Source of the DNA: JALZKA01 sp963753385
GTDB taxonomy: Bacteria > Actinomycetota > Thermoleophilia > Solirubrobacterales > 70-9
Direction: 5' to 3'
Assembly (NCBI GenBank): GCA_963753385.1
Contig: CAVWCC010000010.1
Location: 124,001-188,000, forward strand
Length of the DNA stretch: 64,000 bases
Below the pieces are notes generated by a model. That model saw only the letters and a program-made list of their open reading frames with translations. It searched no databases and was not told where the DNA came from. Below, piece after piece: positions 1 through 8,591 of the stretch (the stretch's first letter is position 1; each line of letters starts with the position of its first letter). A program made the position numbers and the translations under genes.

Positions 1-10
1 CCAGATCTGG

Positions 11-1693
11 CTATCTGTGCGGTTCCTCGGATAGGCCGAGGCGGGCGGCCAAGGCTGCTGCGGCCGTACGCGAGGGCAGCTCGAGCTTGCGCAACATGTT
101 CGTTACGTGGCGGTGGATCGTGTGCTCGCTGACCACGAGACGCTCCGCGATCTGGCGGTTCGTGAGGCCCTCGGCGACGAGGCACAGCACCTCCCGCTCT
201 CGCGGCGTCAGCTCCGGAAGCGGAACCCCAGCCTCGTCGCCGACGCTCGCTCCCTCTCCCAGTCGTCGGGCACGCTCCGCATCCGGCGCGGCGCCAAGCT
301 CGAGGAGTTGGTTGCGAGCGTTTGCCGCCTCCTGCTGGGCGACATCGAGGCGACCGAGTGCAACCAGCGTGGTCGCAAGCTCGATCCGCGCTTCCGCGGC
401 CTCGAATGGCGCGCCACAGCGCTCGAAGCGATCGCAGGCATCCTCGAACAGGGGTCGGGCCCGCTCGTGGTCGCCTCCCACCGCCGCGACCGACCCCTCG
501 ACGAGGTCGACAGAGGCTCGGAGGGCTTCGGTACCGACCCTACGTTGGATCTCGCGCAGGGCCTCGAGCGCCGCGCCGGCCTCCTCGAGCTCCCCGCGCG
601 CCGCGCGCGCCTGGGCGAGCACTTCAAGGCCCGGGCCGCGATCGAGCTGGCGATCAGCGGGCACCTGGCGGACGCAGCGCTGAGCGAGCTCCGCCGCGCG
701 AGTGGCGTCCCCGCGATCGAGCGCCATCCGCGCGCGACAGAGCTGCGCGTTCGAGGACGGACCGGCCCGGTCGAGCAGCTGAGCAGCCTCCTCCCACCGG
801 CCCTGACGGCGCCTCAGCTCCGCCAGGCCCGCCAACGGTCCCCCGACCATCGCCGGTCGCGATCGGCCGAAGTCCTCGATCGCTGCCTCGAGCATCGCCT
901 CCGCCTCCGCCCACCGGCCCCGCCACAGGTGCACCGCCCCGTACTCGGCGCGGCAGAAGGCGAGCATGTAGCGGCTTCCGTAGCGCTCGGCGAACTCGGC
1001 GATCCGGTCGCACCACTCGAAGGCTCGCTCGTAATCACGCACGGCCGTGCACGCCGTGACCAGGAAACAGCACGCCCACGCACCCGAGATCGGGACCGTG
1101 GCAACGCCGCGCATGGCGCTCGCGGTTGCTTCGTCGAGGCAACGCATGCCCTCCTCGACGCGAGCGCATGCCACCAGCGTCGCCCCCTCGACGGCGAGTC
1201 CGAGCATCTCCAGATCGGGAACGCGGAACTGCCTCCCGAACTCGGCCGCGCGGCGCCCGAGCTCACCCGCCTTAGCGGTCTCGCCACCCGCGTGGGCGAT
1301 GTATCCCTCGAGGAAGGCAAGCCAGCCGTGCTCAGGTCCCGACTCGAGTGGGTCGAGGAGGCGATGGGCGCGAGCGAGCCAACCGGCGGCGACGGCGAAC
1401 GCGCCGTGGAAGTCGAGCTGATCGGACGCAAGCCAGGTCGCCATGCGGGCCGCGTCCGCGGCGTCGCCGGCGGCATCGTAGAGGTGGAACGCCCGCTCAC
1501 GGGCGGCGAATACCGCCTCGGCGTCGTCGAGCCACCACGCCGCCCAGCTCAGCCCCTCGAACGCCTCGGGCGTCTCCTCGGCCTCGACCGCCTGCTCGAA
1601 CAGCGACGCCGCCTTCTCCCAACGCCCCGCACGGAGCTCACCCCAGGCACTGTCGAGTCGGGTAGGAGGAGACTCGTGGGATTGCTTCGTCAC
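11..1693 (-). CDS. LuxR-family transcriptional regulator with TPR-like sensor region
   Basis: This 560-residue protein has a long alanine- and glutamate-rich helical region (about 1-480) with repeated helix pairs such as LRAGRWEKAASLFEQAV, typical of tetratricopeptide-like repeats. A C-terminal LuxR (GerE) helix-turn-helix follows at about 490-555 (LTPREREVLCLVAEGLTNRQ, then IAERLVVSEHTIHRHVTNML). No N-terminal ATPase Walker A is visible, so it resembles a LAL regulator that lacks the NTPase domain. It probably binds DNA as a dimer in response to an unknown signal or partner. The start is a GTG about 100 nt from the divergent tRNA-Gly region. No target can be named from context. Confidence 0.8.
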   Translation of the reverse strand: MTKQSHESPPTRLDSAWGELRAGRWEKAASLFEQAVEAEETPEAFEGLSWAAWWLDDAEAVFAARERAFHLYDAAGDAADAARMATWLASDQLDFHGAFAVAAGWLARAHRLLDPLESGPEHGWLAFLEGYIAHAGGETAKAGELGRRAAEFGRQFRVPDLEMLGLAVEGATLVACARVEEGMRCLDEATASAMRGVATVPISGAWACCFLVTACTAVRDYERAFEWCDRIAEFAERYGSRYMLAFCRAEYGAVHLWRGRWAEAEAMLEAAIEDFGRSRPAMVGGPLAGLAELRRRQGRWEEAAQLLDRAGPSSNAQLCRARMALDRGDATRAAELAQRCVRQVPADRQLDRGPGLEVLAQARAARGELEEAGAALEALREIQRRVGTEALRASVDLVEGSVAAVGGDHERARPLFEDACDRFERCGAPFEAAEARIELATTLVALGRLDVAQQEAANARNQLLELGAAPDAERARRLGEGASVGDEAGVPLPELTPREREVLCLVAEGLTNRQIAERLVVSEHTIHRHVTNMLRKLELPSRTAAAALAARLGLSEEPHR

Positions 1694-1791
1694 GCGAGCG
1701 CATTCTCACACGCACCCGGTCGCGCTTATCGATCGCGGCCGCTCCTCGCGCATCGCGACAGCCTGTCGCGATCTGACGGAGGTCTGAAAAG

Positions 1792-1865
1792 AGCGGCTGA
1801 TCGGATTCGAACCGACGACCTTCTGCATGGCAAGCAGACGCTCTAGCCAACTGAGCTACAGCCGC
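1792..1865 (-). tRNA. tRNA-Gly (GCC anticodon)
   Basis: Read on the minus strand, a complete 74-nt cloverleaf folds. The acceptor stem is GCGGCTG/CAGCCGC with discriminator T. The D arm is GCTC/GAGC. The anticodon stem TCTGC/GCAGA encloses the loop TTGCCAT, giving anticodon GCC. The T arm is GTCGG-TTCGAAT-CCGAT with one G-T wobble. CCA is not encoded. A GCC anticodon decodes GGC/GGU glycine codons, heavily used in this GC-rich genome. Confidence 0.95.
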
Positions 1866-1918
1866 GCGAGCGGACGAGTTTAGCTCGCGCGCTCCCCCGT
1901 CTCCAGTCGCCCGCAATC

Positions 1919-3082
1919 GTGATCCGCTCCGCCCACCGGCGCATCACCGTCGTTAGCGGTGGGCTCGCAATCGCTACCCTCACCTTGGTGACGGTCGCAA
2001 CCCGAGGCACCGCCAGGGCTGAGGAGGTCGCGATCGTTTCGAACCTCGAGGCGATCGCGCCCGAGTGGGACGCGCTGGCCGACCGCGTTGCCGACCTCCC
2101 GTTCCTGCGCCCGGGCTGGTTCAGAGCCTGGGATCGGGCGTTCGGCCGCGGCGATCTCGAGGTCCTCACCGTCCGCCGCAACGGAGCCTTGACCGGGGTC
2201 GTGCCGATCGTGCCCTGGCATGGAGTGCTCCGCTCACCGACCAACTGGCATACGCCATGGTTCGGCGCGCTCGCCGTTGACGACGCCGCCCACCGCGAAC
2301 TCGCCTCGGCGCTCCGCGAGCGGGCCCGGAACTGGTTCGACCTCTCGTTTCTGCCGGCAGCCGACCCCTTCGCCCGCGCGGTACGCGACCTCGAGCAGAC
2401 CACCATCAGCCGGGTCGTCCAGCGCTCGCCCTACATCGTCACCGAGGGGAGCTGGGACGAGTTCCTGCGCGCCCTCCCCCGGCGCCGCCAGCTGCGCAAG
2501 GCCGAGCGGCGCCTTGGCGCGAAGGGCGCGGTCTCGTTCGAGGTGGCCGACTCCGGGCCGCGCCTCGAGGCCGCGCTCGAGGAAGGGCTCGCCGTCGAGG
2601 ACTCCGGCTGGAAGGCCGAGGCCGGGACGTCGATTCTCTCCCAGCCCGCGACGGCGCAGTTCTACCGCGAGCTCGCGGACTGGGCCGCTGCCCGTGGGGA
2701 GCTCCGCCTCTGGTTCCTGCGATTCGACGGCCGGGCGATCGCGTTCGCCTACTGTCTCGAGTCAAGGGGGATCCACTACCAACTGAAGACCGGCTTCGAC
2801 CCCGAGTACGGGAGGTTCGGCCCCGGCGTCCTGCTGACCCAGGAGAAGGTCAAGCACGCGTTCGAGCAGGGGATACGGCGCTACGAGTTTCTCGGCGCCG
2901 ACGACAGCCACAAGCTCGAGTGGACCGACCGCTGCCACGAGCTGCTCCGGGTGCAGGCGTTCTCGCGCACACCGGGCGGCCTTGCGGGAGCGGCGCTTTG
3001 GCGGTACGGGCGGCCGGTGGCGAAGCGGGCCGTCGAGCTCCGCGGCCGGTCGCCTAGGCGGCGGCGTCGAGCGCCTGGTTGA
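1919..3082 (+). CDS. GNAT-type acyltransferase (BioF2-like / CelD family)
   Basis: The 387-residue protein matches the Acetyltransf_6 (BioF2-like, FemAB-related) pattern. An N-terminal half carries a W..W..A core (FLRPGWFRAWDRAFG), and a C-terminal half has LRLWFLRFDGRAIAFAYCLE followed by YQLKTGFDPEYGRFGPG and FEQGIRRYEFLGADDSHKLEW. These are characteristic of aminoacyl- or acyl-transfer enzymes linked to envelope polysaccharide or peptidoglycan. The GTG at 1919 gives a hydrophobic N-terminus that looks spurious; GTG at 1988 is an equally good start. The 3' end overlaps the convergent RNase H gene by 29 nt. The substrate cannot be inferred. Confidence 0.7.
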   Translation: MIRSAHRRITVVSGGLAIATLTLVTVATRGTARAEEVAIVSNLEAIAPEWDALADRVADLPFLRPGWFRAWDRAFGRGDLEVLTVRRNGALTGVVPIVPWHGVLRSPTNWHTPWFGALAVDDAAHRELASALRERARNWFDLSFLPAADPFARAVRDLEQTTISRVVQRSPYIVTEGSWDEFLRALPRRRQLRKAERRLGAKGAVSFEVADSGPRLEAALEEGLAVEDSGWKAEAGTSILSQPATAQFYRELADWAAARGELRLWFLRFDGRAIAFAYCLESRGIHYQLKTGFDPEYGRFGPGVLLTQEKVKHAFEQGIRRYEFLGADDSHKLEWTDRCHELLRVQAFSRTPGGLAGAALWRYGRPVAKRAVELRGRSPRRRRRAPG

Positions 3083-3455
3083 CGAGCTCGTCGGCGTGGG
3101 CGTTGTCGTCGCGGCGGACGTGGTCGAACGTCCACGCGTCGACCCCGGAGAGGGCCGTGCGCGCCTCGGCGTGGAGCGGCCGAAGTCCGGCGTCCTTCAC
3201 CTTGTACTCACCGCGGACCTGCTTCACGACCAGCTCGGAGTCGCCGTAGATCTCAAGCTCTGAGGCGCCGTGCTCGCGCGCCAGCTCGATCCCGCGCAGG
3301 AGGGCGCGGTACTCGGCGACGTTGTTGGTTGCCGCGCCGATCGTCTCGCCCACCGCGTGGACGACCTCGCCGTCGGGCTTCGCAAGCACCACTCCGACCG
3401 CGGCCGGCCCCGGGTTCCCGCGGGCCCCGCCGTCCACATGGACGACCAGCTTCAC
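3054..3455 (-). CDS. RNase H-like protein (RNase HI family)
   Basis: A 133-residue single-domain RNase H fold. All four acidic residues are visible: Asp in VHVDGGARGNPG (about residue 8), Glu in NNVAEYRALLRG, Asp in IYGDSELVVKQ, and Asp in the DDNAHADELVN helix. This should cleave the RNA of RNA-DNA hybrids; it resembles the RVT_3/YpdQ subgroup rather than classical RnhA. I take the GTG at 3455 as start because it sits 7 nt after a GGTAGGGG Shine-Dalgarno and overlaps the stop of the preceding mini-ORF (GTGA). It lies downstream of the EF-G paralogue with only the leader module between them. Confidence 0.85.
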   Translation of the reverse strand: MKLVVHVDGGARGNPGPAAVGVVLAKPDGEVVHAVGETIGAATNNVAEYRALLRGIELAREHGASELEIYGDSELVVKQVRGEYKVKDAGLRPLHAEARTALSGVDAWTFDHVRRDDNAHADELVNQALDAAA

Positions 3456-3508
3456 CAACAAGCCCCTACCGGGGAGGCCCAATTCCTTTCGCGCCTTGCG
3501 GCGCTCAC
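3452..3508 (-). repeat. Structured leader module, copy 1 (RNase H leader mini-ORF)
   Basis: This starts with GTG directly after the TAG stop of the EF-G paralogue (3509-3511). It encodes an 18-residue peptide (MSAARRERNWASPVGACW) whose TGA overlaps the GTG of the RNase H gene. As RNA it folds GCGCC-GCAA-GGCGC, then GAAAG, then CCCC-GGTA-GGGG. The second hairpin holds the RNase H ribosome-binding site. It is one of seven related copies in the window. Function is inferred; it could also be an extragenic repeat. Confidence 0.75.
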
Positions 3509-5596
3509 CTACGCACCTACTTCGGCTTCCGCCTGGCTGGCTGCGATCACCTTCTGGGCGATGTGGCCCGGGACCTCCTCGTAGCGGAGGAACTCGAGCG
3601 TGTAGTCCCCGCGTCCGCCGGTGATCGCGCGCAGGTCGGGGGCGTAGTCGAGCACCTCGGCCATCGGCACCTCGGCCTTGATCTCGGTCATCGAGCCCTT
3701 CGGCTCCATCCCGAGCGGCCGCCCGCGCCGCGAGTTGAGATCGCCGATCACGTCGCCCACCACGTCCTCCGGCGCGGCGATCGTCATCTCGACGATCGGC
3801 TCGAGCAGGTAGGGGTCCGCCTCGGCGGCGGCCTGCTTGAACGCCATCGAGCCGGCGATCTTGAACGCCATCTCCGACGAGTCGACGGTGTGGTACTGGC
3901 CGTCGTAGAGGCGCACGCGCACGTCCTTCACCGGGTACCCGGCGAGCACTCCCTTGCGCATCTGCTCCTCGATGCCCTTCTCGACCGCGGGGACGAAGCC
4001 ACCGGGGATGACGCCGCCCTTGATCGCGTTCACGAACTCGAACCCGGCGCCGGATTCGGCCGGCTCGATCTCGATGTGGCAGTCCCCGAACTGGCCGCGC
4101 CCTCCGGTCTGCTTCTTGTAGCGGCCGTGGGCCTTCGCGGGCCTGCGGATCGTCTCCAGGTAGGGGACCTGCGGCGGGTGGAGCTCGATCTCGGCCCCGA
4201 ACCGGCGCTTCATCCGGTCCACGATCACCTCGACGTGAACCTGCGTGAGCCCGGCGATGATCTGCTCGCCGGTCTGCGGGTCGCGGTGGACGTCCAGCGT
4301 CGGGTCCTCCTCCTCGAGGCGCCGGATTGCCGTCGCGGCCTTCTCCTCGTCGCCCTTGGTCTTGGGCTCGTAGGCGAACGCCATCACCGGGGCGGGCAGG
4401 TCGAGCGGCGGGAAGTGGATGTCAGTCGCCTTCTCGGCGATCACGTCGCCCGCCCGCGTCTCCTTGAGCTTGGCAACCGCCCCGATGTCGCCCGGGCCGA
4501 GCTCGTCCACGGGGTCCATCTCCTTGCCCCAAGGCGAGGCGAGCTGGCCCACCCGCTCCTTCGCGTTGCGGCTGGCGTTCAGGACGTGCGAGTCGGAGCG
4601 CAGCACGCCGGACTCCACCCGTAGGAGGTTGATCCGCCCGGTGTAGGGGTCGGCCGTGGTCTTGAACACGTACGCGATCATGTCGCCGGACTCCTCGGGG
4701 GCGATGTCCGCGTCCGCGTCCTCCGCACCGAGGGCGTGGATCGCGCCGCGCAGCGCCGGCGACGGCAGGTCCTCGAGCAGCGCCTCGAGCAATCGGTCCG
4801 ACCCGAGGTTCTTGGTCGCGATACCGCAGGTGACCGGGAAAAGATGTCCCTCGGTGACGCCCTTCTTGAGCGCGCCGACGATCTCGTCGTGCGAGATCTC
4901 CTCGCCCTCGAGGTAGCGCTCCATCAGCTCGTCCGAGTTCTCGGCGACCTCGTCCATCAGCTTCTCGCGGTACTCCTGCGCGCGTTCGGCCAGGTCCTCC
5001 GGGATCTCCTCCTCGCGCGAGTTCCCGCGGCCCTCGCCCTCGTAGACGAACGCCTTCATGTCGATCAGGTCGACCACCCCGCGGACCTCGTGCTCGACGC
5101 CGATCGGGATCTCCGTGGCGACGACGTGCGGCCCGAATGCCGCCTTGAGCGAGTCGAGCGTACGAAAGAAGTCCGCCCGCTCGCGATCGAGCATGTTCAC
5201 GAACACCAGCCGCGAGAGGCCCTCGTCGGCGGCTCGCTTCCAGAGCCGCTCGGTGTGGACCTCGACGCCGGTCACCGCGTTCACCACGACCACGGCCGAA
5301 TCGACCACGCGCAGCGCTGCGAGCGCATCGGCGACGAAGCTCGGCTCGCCCGGCGTGTCGATCAGGTTGATCTTGCGGTCGTGGAAGTCGATCGAGGCGA
5401 CCGCCGCGTCAATTGACATCTGGCGCTCGTGCTCGTCGTCCTCGTAGTCGCAGACCGTCGTGCCCTCGACCACCGATCCGAGCCGGTTGACCTTCCCCGC
5501 CTCGAACAGGATCGCCTCGGCGAGGCTGGTCTTGCCGCTGCCGCGGTGCCCGATCAGGGCGACGTTGCGTATCCGGTCGGGAGCCCTATGCCCCAT
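3509..5596 (-). CDS. Elongation factor G-like GTPase (EF-G paralogue)
   Basis: A 695-residue translational GTPase with full EF-G domain layout. The G1 loop is GHRGSGKTSLAEA near residue 15, G3 is DTPGEPSFV near 80, and the G4 position reads NMLD instead of NKxD. Domain IV includes GRYKKQTGGRGQFGDCHIEI and domain V ends in LEFLRYEEVPGHIAQKV. The NMLD change and the absence of neighbouring rpsL/rpsG/tuf mark it as an EF-G paralogue (the FusA2-like group of actinobacteria) rather than the main elongation factor. It likely acts on ribosomes in the cytosol; whether it translocates or recycles is unknown. A leader module lies just upstream in reverse orientation (5608-5675), and another follows its stop. 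Confidence 0.85.
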   Translation of the reverse strand: MGHRAPDRIRNVALIGHRGSGKTSLAEAILFEAGKVNRLGSVVEGTTVCDYEDDEHERQMSIDAAVASIDFHDRKINLIDTPGEPSFVADALAALRVVDSAVVVVNAVTGVEVHTERLWKRAADEGLSRLVFVNMLDRERADFFRTLDSLKAAFGPHVVATEIPIGVEHEVRGVVDLIDMKAFVYEGEGRGNSREEEIPEDLAERAQEYREKLMDEVAENSDELMERYLEGEEISHDEIVGALKKGVTEGHLFPVTCGIATKNLGSDRLLEALLEDLPSPALRGAIHALGAEDADADIAPEESGDMIAYVFKTTADPYTGRINLLRVESGVLRSDSHVLNASRNAKERVGQLASPWGKEMDPVDELGPGDIGAVAKLKETRAGDVIAEKATDIHFPPLDLPAPVMAFAYEPKTKGDEEKAATAIRRLEEEDPTLDVHRDPQTGEQIIAGLTQVHVEVIVDRMKRRFGAEIELHPPQVPYLETIRRPAKAHGRYKKQTGGRGQFGDCHIEIEPAESGAGFEFVNAIKGGVIPGGFVPAVEKGIEEQMRKGVLAGYPVKDVRVRLYDGQYHTVDSSEMAFKIAGSMAFKQAAAEADPYLLEPIVEMTIAAPEDVVGDVIGDLNSRRGRPLGMEPKGSMTEIKAEVPMAEVLDYAPDLRAITGGRGDYTLEFLRYEEVPGHIAQKVIAASQAEAEVGA

Positions 5597-5607
5597 ACGC
5601 CGGAGAA

Positions 5608-5675
5608 TCTATCCGAGGCGGAGTCCGCAGGACGGAGACGAGGGCCCGGCGTTGTTGAGCCGGCTGTTATAGGGG
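5608..5675 (+). repeat. Second structured module family, reversed copy upstream of the EF-G paralogue
   Basis: The plus strand reads GAGGCGGAGTCCGCAGGACG and later GGCGTTGTTGAGCCGGCT, closely matching the def-fmt linker at 47989-48048. Both fold a GCGG-AGT-CCGC hairpin and a second hairpin with an eight-base GTTGTTGA loop, here on a CCGGC/GCCGG stem. One frame encodes RRSPQDGDEGPALLSRLL then a stop, akin to the peptide of the other copy. Here the module points away from the EF-G gene and runs into the 3' end of the sigma factor gene, so no downstream gene uses it. Confidence 0.6.
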
Positions 5676-6452
5676 CGAGGCCTGGAAGCGCGAGCGCAGC
5701 GCGAGCACGGACTTGGTGTGGAGCTGGGACACGCGCGACTCGGTCACGCCGAGGACCTCGCCGATCTCGCGCAGGGTCAGGTTCTCGTAGTAGTAGAGAG
5801 CGATCACAAGGCGCTCGCGCTCCGGGAGCGACTCGATCGCGTCCGCCAGCCGGTCCTTGAGCTCGGCCGTGTGGGCCTCGGACTCCGGGTCGAGCGCGTT
5901 CGGATCCTGGATCGTGTCGAGCACGGAGATCTGGCCGCCGCTGCCATCCGGGTCAGCGAACGTCCAGAGGTCGTCCAGCGCGAGCACGGACGAGTTCGCG
6001 ATCTGCAGCAGGGCGTCACGGAACTCCTCGACCGAGACCTCGAGCTTCCCGGCCATCTCCTCGTCGGTCGGCGCGCGGCCGAGCTGGCCCTCGAGGGCGG
6101 CGTGCGCGCGCTCCACGTCCCGGGCCCGTGCCCTGACGCTTCGGGGGACCCAGTCGAGTGAGCGCAGCTCGTCGATGATCGCGCCCTTGATCCGCGCGAC
6201 AGCGAAGGTCTCGAACTTGATCTCGCGCTCGAGGTCGAAACGCTCGATCGCGCCGATCAGGCCGAACAGGCCGTAGGAGATGAGGTCGCCCTCGTCGACG
6301 TGGGAAGGCAGGCCCGAGGACATGCGGCCCGCGATGAACTTGACGAGCGGCGAGTAGGCGACGACGAGGCGTTCCCGCGCTCGCTCGTCGCCGTCGTTCT
6401 TGTAGCTGCGCCAAAGCTCGCGCAGCTCCACAGCCTTGACGTTGATTTCCAT
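5667..6452 (-). CDS. whiG: RNA polymerase sigma factor, WhiG/FliA family
   Basis: A 261-residue group 3 sigma factor. Region 2 (about 40-115) includes DEGDLISYGLFGLIGAIERF and KFETFAVARIKGAIIDELRS, the hallmark of WhiG/FliA. Region 3 (DWVPRSVRARARDVERAHAA) follows, and region 4 ends with LTLREIGEVLGVTESRVSQL. It directs core RNA polymerase to promoters of a specialised regulon; in Streptomyces WhiG governs sporulation and in motile bacteria FliA governs flagella. No flagellar or sporulation genes are present here. It starts with ATG at 6452. Confidence 0.88.
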   Translation of the reverse strand: MEINVKAVELRELWRSYKNDGDERARERLVVAYSPLVKFIAGRMSSGLPSHVDEGDLISYGLFGLIGAIERFDLEREIKFETFAVARIKGAIIDELRSLDWVPRSVRARARDVERAHAALEGQLGRAPTDEEMAGKLEVSVEEFRDALLQIANSSVLALDDLWTFADPDGSGGQISVLDTIQDPNALDPESEAHTAELKDRLADAIESLPERERLVIALYYYENLTLREIGEVLGVTESRVSQLHTKSVLALRSRFQASPL

Positions 6453-6484
6453 CGTGGACCCCTTAGCTCAGGAACGTTAGTTCT

Positions 6485-7420
6485 TTACGCACGGGGATGG
6501 GCCCGCTCGTACTCCCGCCGCAAGCGCGATGGCTCGACCCGCGTGTAGACCTGGGTCGTCGAGACGCTGGAATGCCCGAGCAGCTCCTGGATCGACCGCA
6601 GGTCCGCGCCTCCCTCGAGCAGGTGTGTGGCGAACGAATGGCGCAGCGCGTGCGGCGAGATCCGGCCTGCCAGGGCAAGCTCGGAGACCCACTTCTGCAG
6701 CCGGCGCCGCACGTCGGAGGTCGAGAGCCGCCGACCCGTGCGGGAGAGGAACAGGGCCTCCTCCGCGCGGCTCTCGGCAAGCGTGTGGCGGGCGGTCTCG
6801 AGGTACCGGCGGAGCGCCTTTTGCGCGGGCTCGCCGATCGGAGCCAGCCGCTCCTTCGATCCCTTCCCCAGGACGCGTACCTGCTCGCCCTCGAAGTCGA
6901 GCGAGGCCATGTCGAGGTTCACGATCTCCTCGGCGCGGAGGCCACAGGAGTAGGCAAGCTCGAACATCGCGCGGTCGCGAACCTCGAGCGGGGTCCGCGC
7001 CGGGATCCGGTCGAGCAGCTCGGCCACCTGCTCGCGCCCGAGGGCGCGCGGCAGCCGCTGCTCGCGCTTCGGCGTCGGCAGGAGCTCGGCCGGGTTCGCC
7101 TCGATCGCGCCGGCCTTCAGCATCCCGTCGAGGAAGCCTCGCACCGCGGCGAGCTTGCGCCCGACGCTTGACTTCGCGAGGCCGCGCTCCGAAAGCATCG
7201 CCGCGAAGGCGCGCAGGTCGCGGTACCGGAGCTCGTCCGGCTCGGTTCCGCGCCCGGTCGACCAGACCGCAAGCTCGGACAGATCGGCGCGGTACGCCCG
7301 CCGGGTCGCCGCCGCCACTCCCCGGCGGTCCTGGTCGCGAGCGAAGGCAAGCAGCGCAGCCTCCCAACGGGCGCTGATCTCGACGCCCGCGTCATTCTTG
7401 CTCACCGTCGCCTCAGCCAT
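6485..7420 (-). CDS. xerD: Tyrosine recombinase XerC/XerD type
   Basis: A 311-residue site-specific recombinase. The SAM-like core-binding domain covers about 15-105. The catalytic domain carries Arg in YSCGLRAEEIVNL, Lys in VLGKGSKERLAPI, the HALRHSFATHLLEGGADLRS His/Arg pair, His in LLGHSSVSTTQ, and the nucleophile Tyr in VYTRV. Length and spacing fit chromosomal Xer, which resolves chromosome dimers at dif during division. I chose the ATG at 7420; the frame stays open upstream but that sequence lies inside the L,D-transpeptidase gene in another frame. C versus D cannot be settled without the partner. Confidence 0.85.
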   Translation of the reverse strand: MAEATVSKNDAGVEISARWEAALLAFARDQDRRGVAAATRRAYRADLSELAVWSTGRGTEPDELRYRDLRAFAAMLSERGLAKSSVGRKLAAVRGFLDGMLKAGAIEANPAELLPTPKREQRLPRALGREQVAELLDRIPARTPLEVRDRAMFELAYSCGLRAEEIVNLDMASLDFEGEQVRVLGKGSKERLAPIGEPAQKALRRYLETARHTLAESRAEEALFLSRTGRRLSTSDVRRRLQKWVSELALAGRISPHALRHSFATHLLEGGADLRSIQELLGHSSVSTTQVYTRVEPSRLRREYERAHPRA

Positions 7421-7479
7421 GACCGGGGACTTCCCGGTCTCGGCGCGGTTACCTACCCGCGCAAGCGATCTGCCGCCCG

Positions 7480-8556
7480 TTACCCGATGTAGATAGGGGT
7501 GCCGATGGGGACTTGGTCGTACAGCTCGATCACGTCCGGGATGGCCATCCGGACGCACCCGTGCGAGGCGGCGCTGCCCAGCGACCCGGTGTCGTCGGTC
7601 CCGTGGATGCCGGCGCCGTCGTAGATCCCCATCCACCGCTCCTTCAGCGGGTTCTCCGGGACGCCGCCGGGGACGGTGGTCCCCGCGAGGTCTCCGGCCC
7701 AATCGCTGTCGGGAACGTTCCAAACGGGGTCGACGGCCTTGTTCTGGATCGAGTAGAGCCCCGCCGGCGTGTCGAACCCGACCGCGCCGATCGCCACCGT
7801 ATAGGTCTTCGCAAGCTCCAAGTTCTGCCAGAGCTTGAGCTCGAAGGTGGAGCGGTTCACCGTGAGGTAGACGGGGTACTCCTCGGCGAGCTGTTCGGTC
7901 GTCACCTCGGGCTCGACGGTGTCGACCGCAGCGGTGACGCGGCGGTGGTCAGGGCTCTGGACGGCGGCGATCAGCTCCTGGTGAAGCTCGTCCTGGCGGA
8001 CCGTGCGGCCCTCCTGGCCGGCGACCGGCTCGATCGTCCCGGAGCTGGGCTCGACCGAGGCGTTGACCGGCTCGCGATCGATCTCGGTCGCGACCCGGTC
8101 CACGAAAGCAGCGACCTCGCCCTTGTCGTAGACGACCTCGGGCTCGATCGATTCGTCGACCTCGCCACCGGTCGCGTAGCGCCAGAGACGGGTCGGAAGG
8201 CCACCGTCCTTGCTGGCGGCGAGCGCCTCGTCGATCATTCCCTCGATGTCGGCACGGACGGCCAGGCGCTCAGCGCTCAGCTTGTACTTGACGCCGTCGG
8301 AGGTGACGACCAGGTCGCGGTCGAGCGGCTCGATCAACTCCTGGGTGAGGAGCGCCTCGGCCTCGGGCTCCTTCATCCCGCCGACGTCGACGCCCCCGAT
8401 GTCGACCCCTTCGGCGATCTCGTCAGAGCGCGACTCGTCCCAGGCATAGGCGGCCACAGCCGCGCTCAGGAGGAGCACGACTGCGAGAGCGAGCGCGATG
8501 TAGAGCTTCCGTCCCACGGATCGAACTGCAGAAAGTGTAGGCAGGCTTCTTTGCAT
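7480..8556 (-). CDS. L,D-transpeptidase with YkuD domain
   Basis: A 358-residue envelope protein. Residues about 18-40 form a signal anchor (LYIALALAVVLLLSAAVAAY). A peptidoglycan-binding/VanW-type region follows (GVDIGGVDVGGM, about 55-65). The C-terminal YkuD domain (about 235-358) ends with the catalytic IHGTDDTGSLGSAASHGCVR motif, with His and Cys present. It should make 3-3 cross-links or attach proteins to peptidoglycan outside the membrane. The ATG at 8556 is preferred over the upstream TTG at 8583 because AGGAGGTG lies at ideal spacing before it. It follows the epimerase gene on the same strand with a 35-nt gap. Confidence 0.88.
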   Translation of the reverse strand: MQRSLPTLSAVRSVGRKLYIALALAVVLLLSAAVAAYAWDESRSDEIAEGVDIGGVDVGGMKEPEAEALLTQELIEPLDRDLVVTSDGVKYKLSAERLAVRADIEGMIDEALAASKDGGLPTRLWRYATGGEVDESIEPEVVYDKGEVAAFVDRVATEIDREPVNASVEPSSGTIEPVAGQEGRTVRQDELHQELIAAVQSPDHRRVTAAVDTVEPEVTTEQLAEEYPVYLTVNRSTFELKLWQNLELAKTYTVAIGAVGFDTPAGLYSIQNKAVDPVWNVPDSDWAGDLAGTTVPGGVPENPLKERWMGIYDGAGIHGTDDTGSLGSAASHGCVRMAIPDVIELYDQVPIGTPIYIG

Positions 8557-8591
8557 CCCCCTCACCTCCTGCCTACGGCGCAAACGCCGTT

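Noticed and set aside
107..1846. A 579-codon plus-strand frame opposite the LuxR-type gene
   Set aside because: It is a mirror of a clear LuxR-family protein, contains the tRNA region at its end and has no recognisable domain.
1919..1990. Signal peptide on the GNAT-like protein
   Set aside because: The hydrophobic stretch exists only if translation starts at the first GTG. The family is cytosolic and a GTG at 1988 gives a normal N-terminus.
6485..7420. Integrase of a mobile element
   Set aside because: Length, motifs and housekeeping neighbours fit chromosomal XerC/D. There is no adjacent attachment repeat or phage gene.
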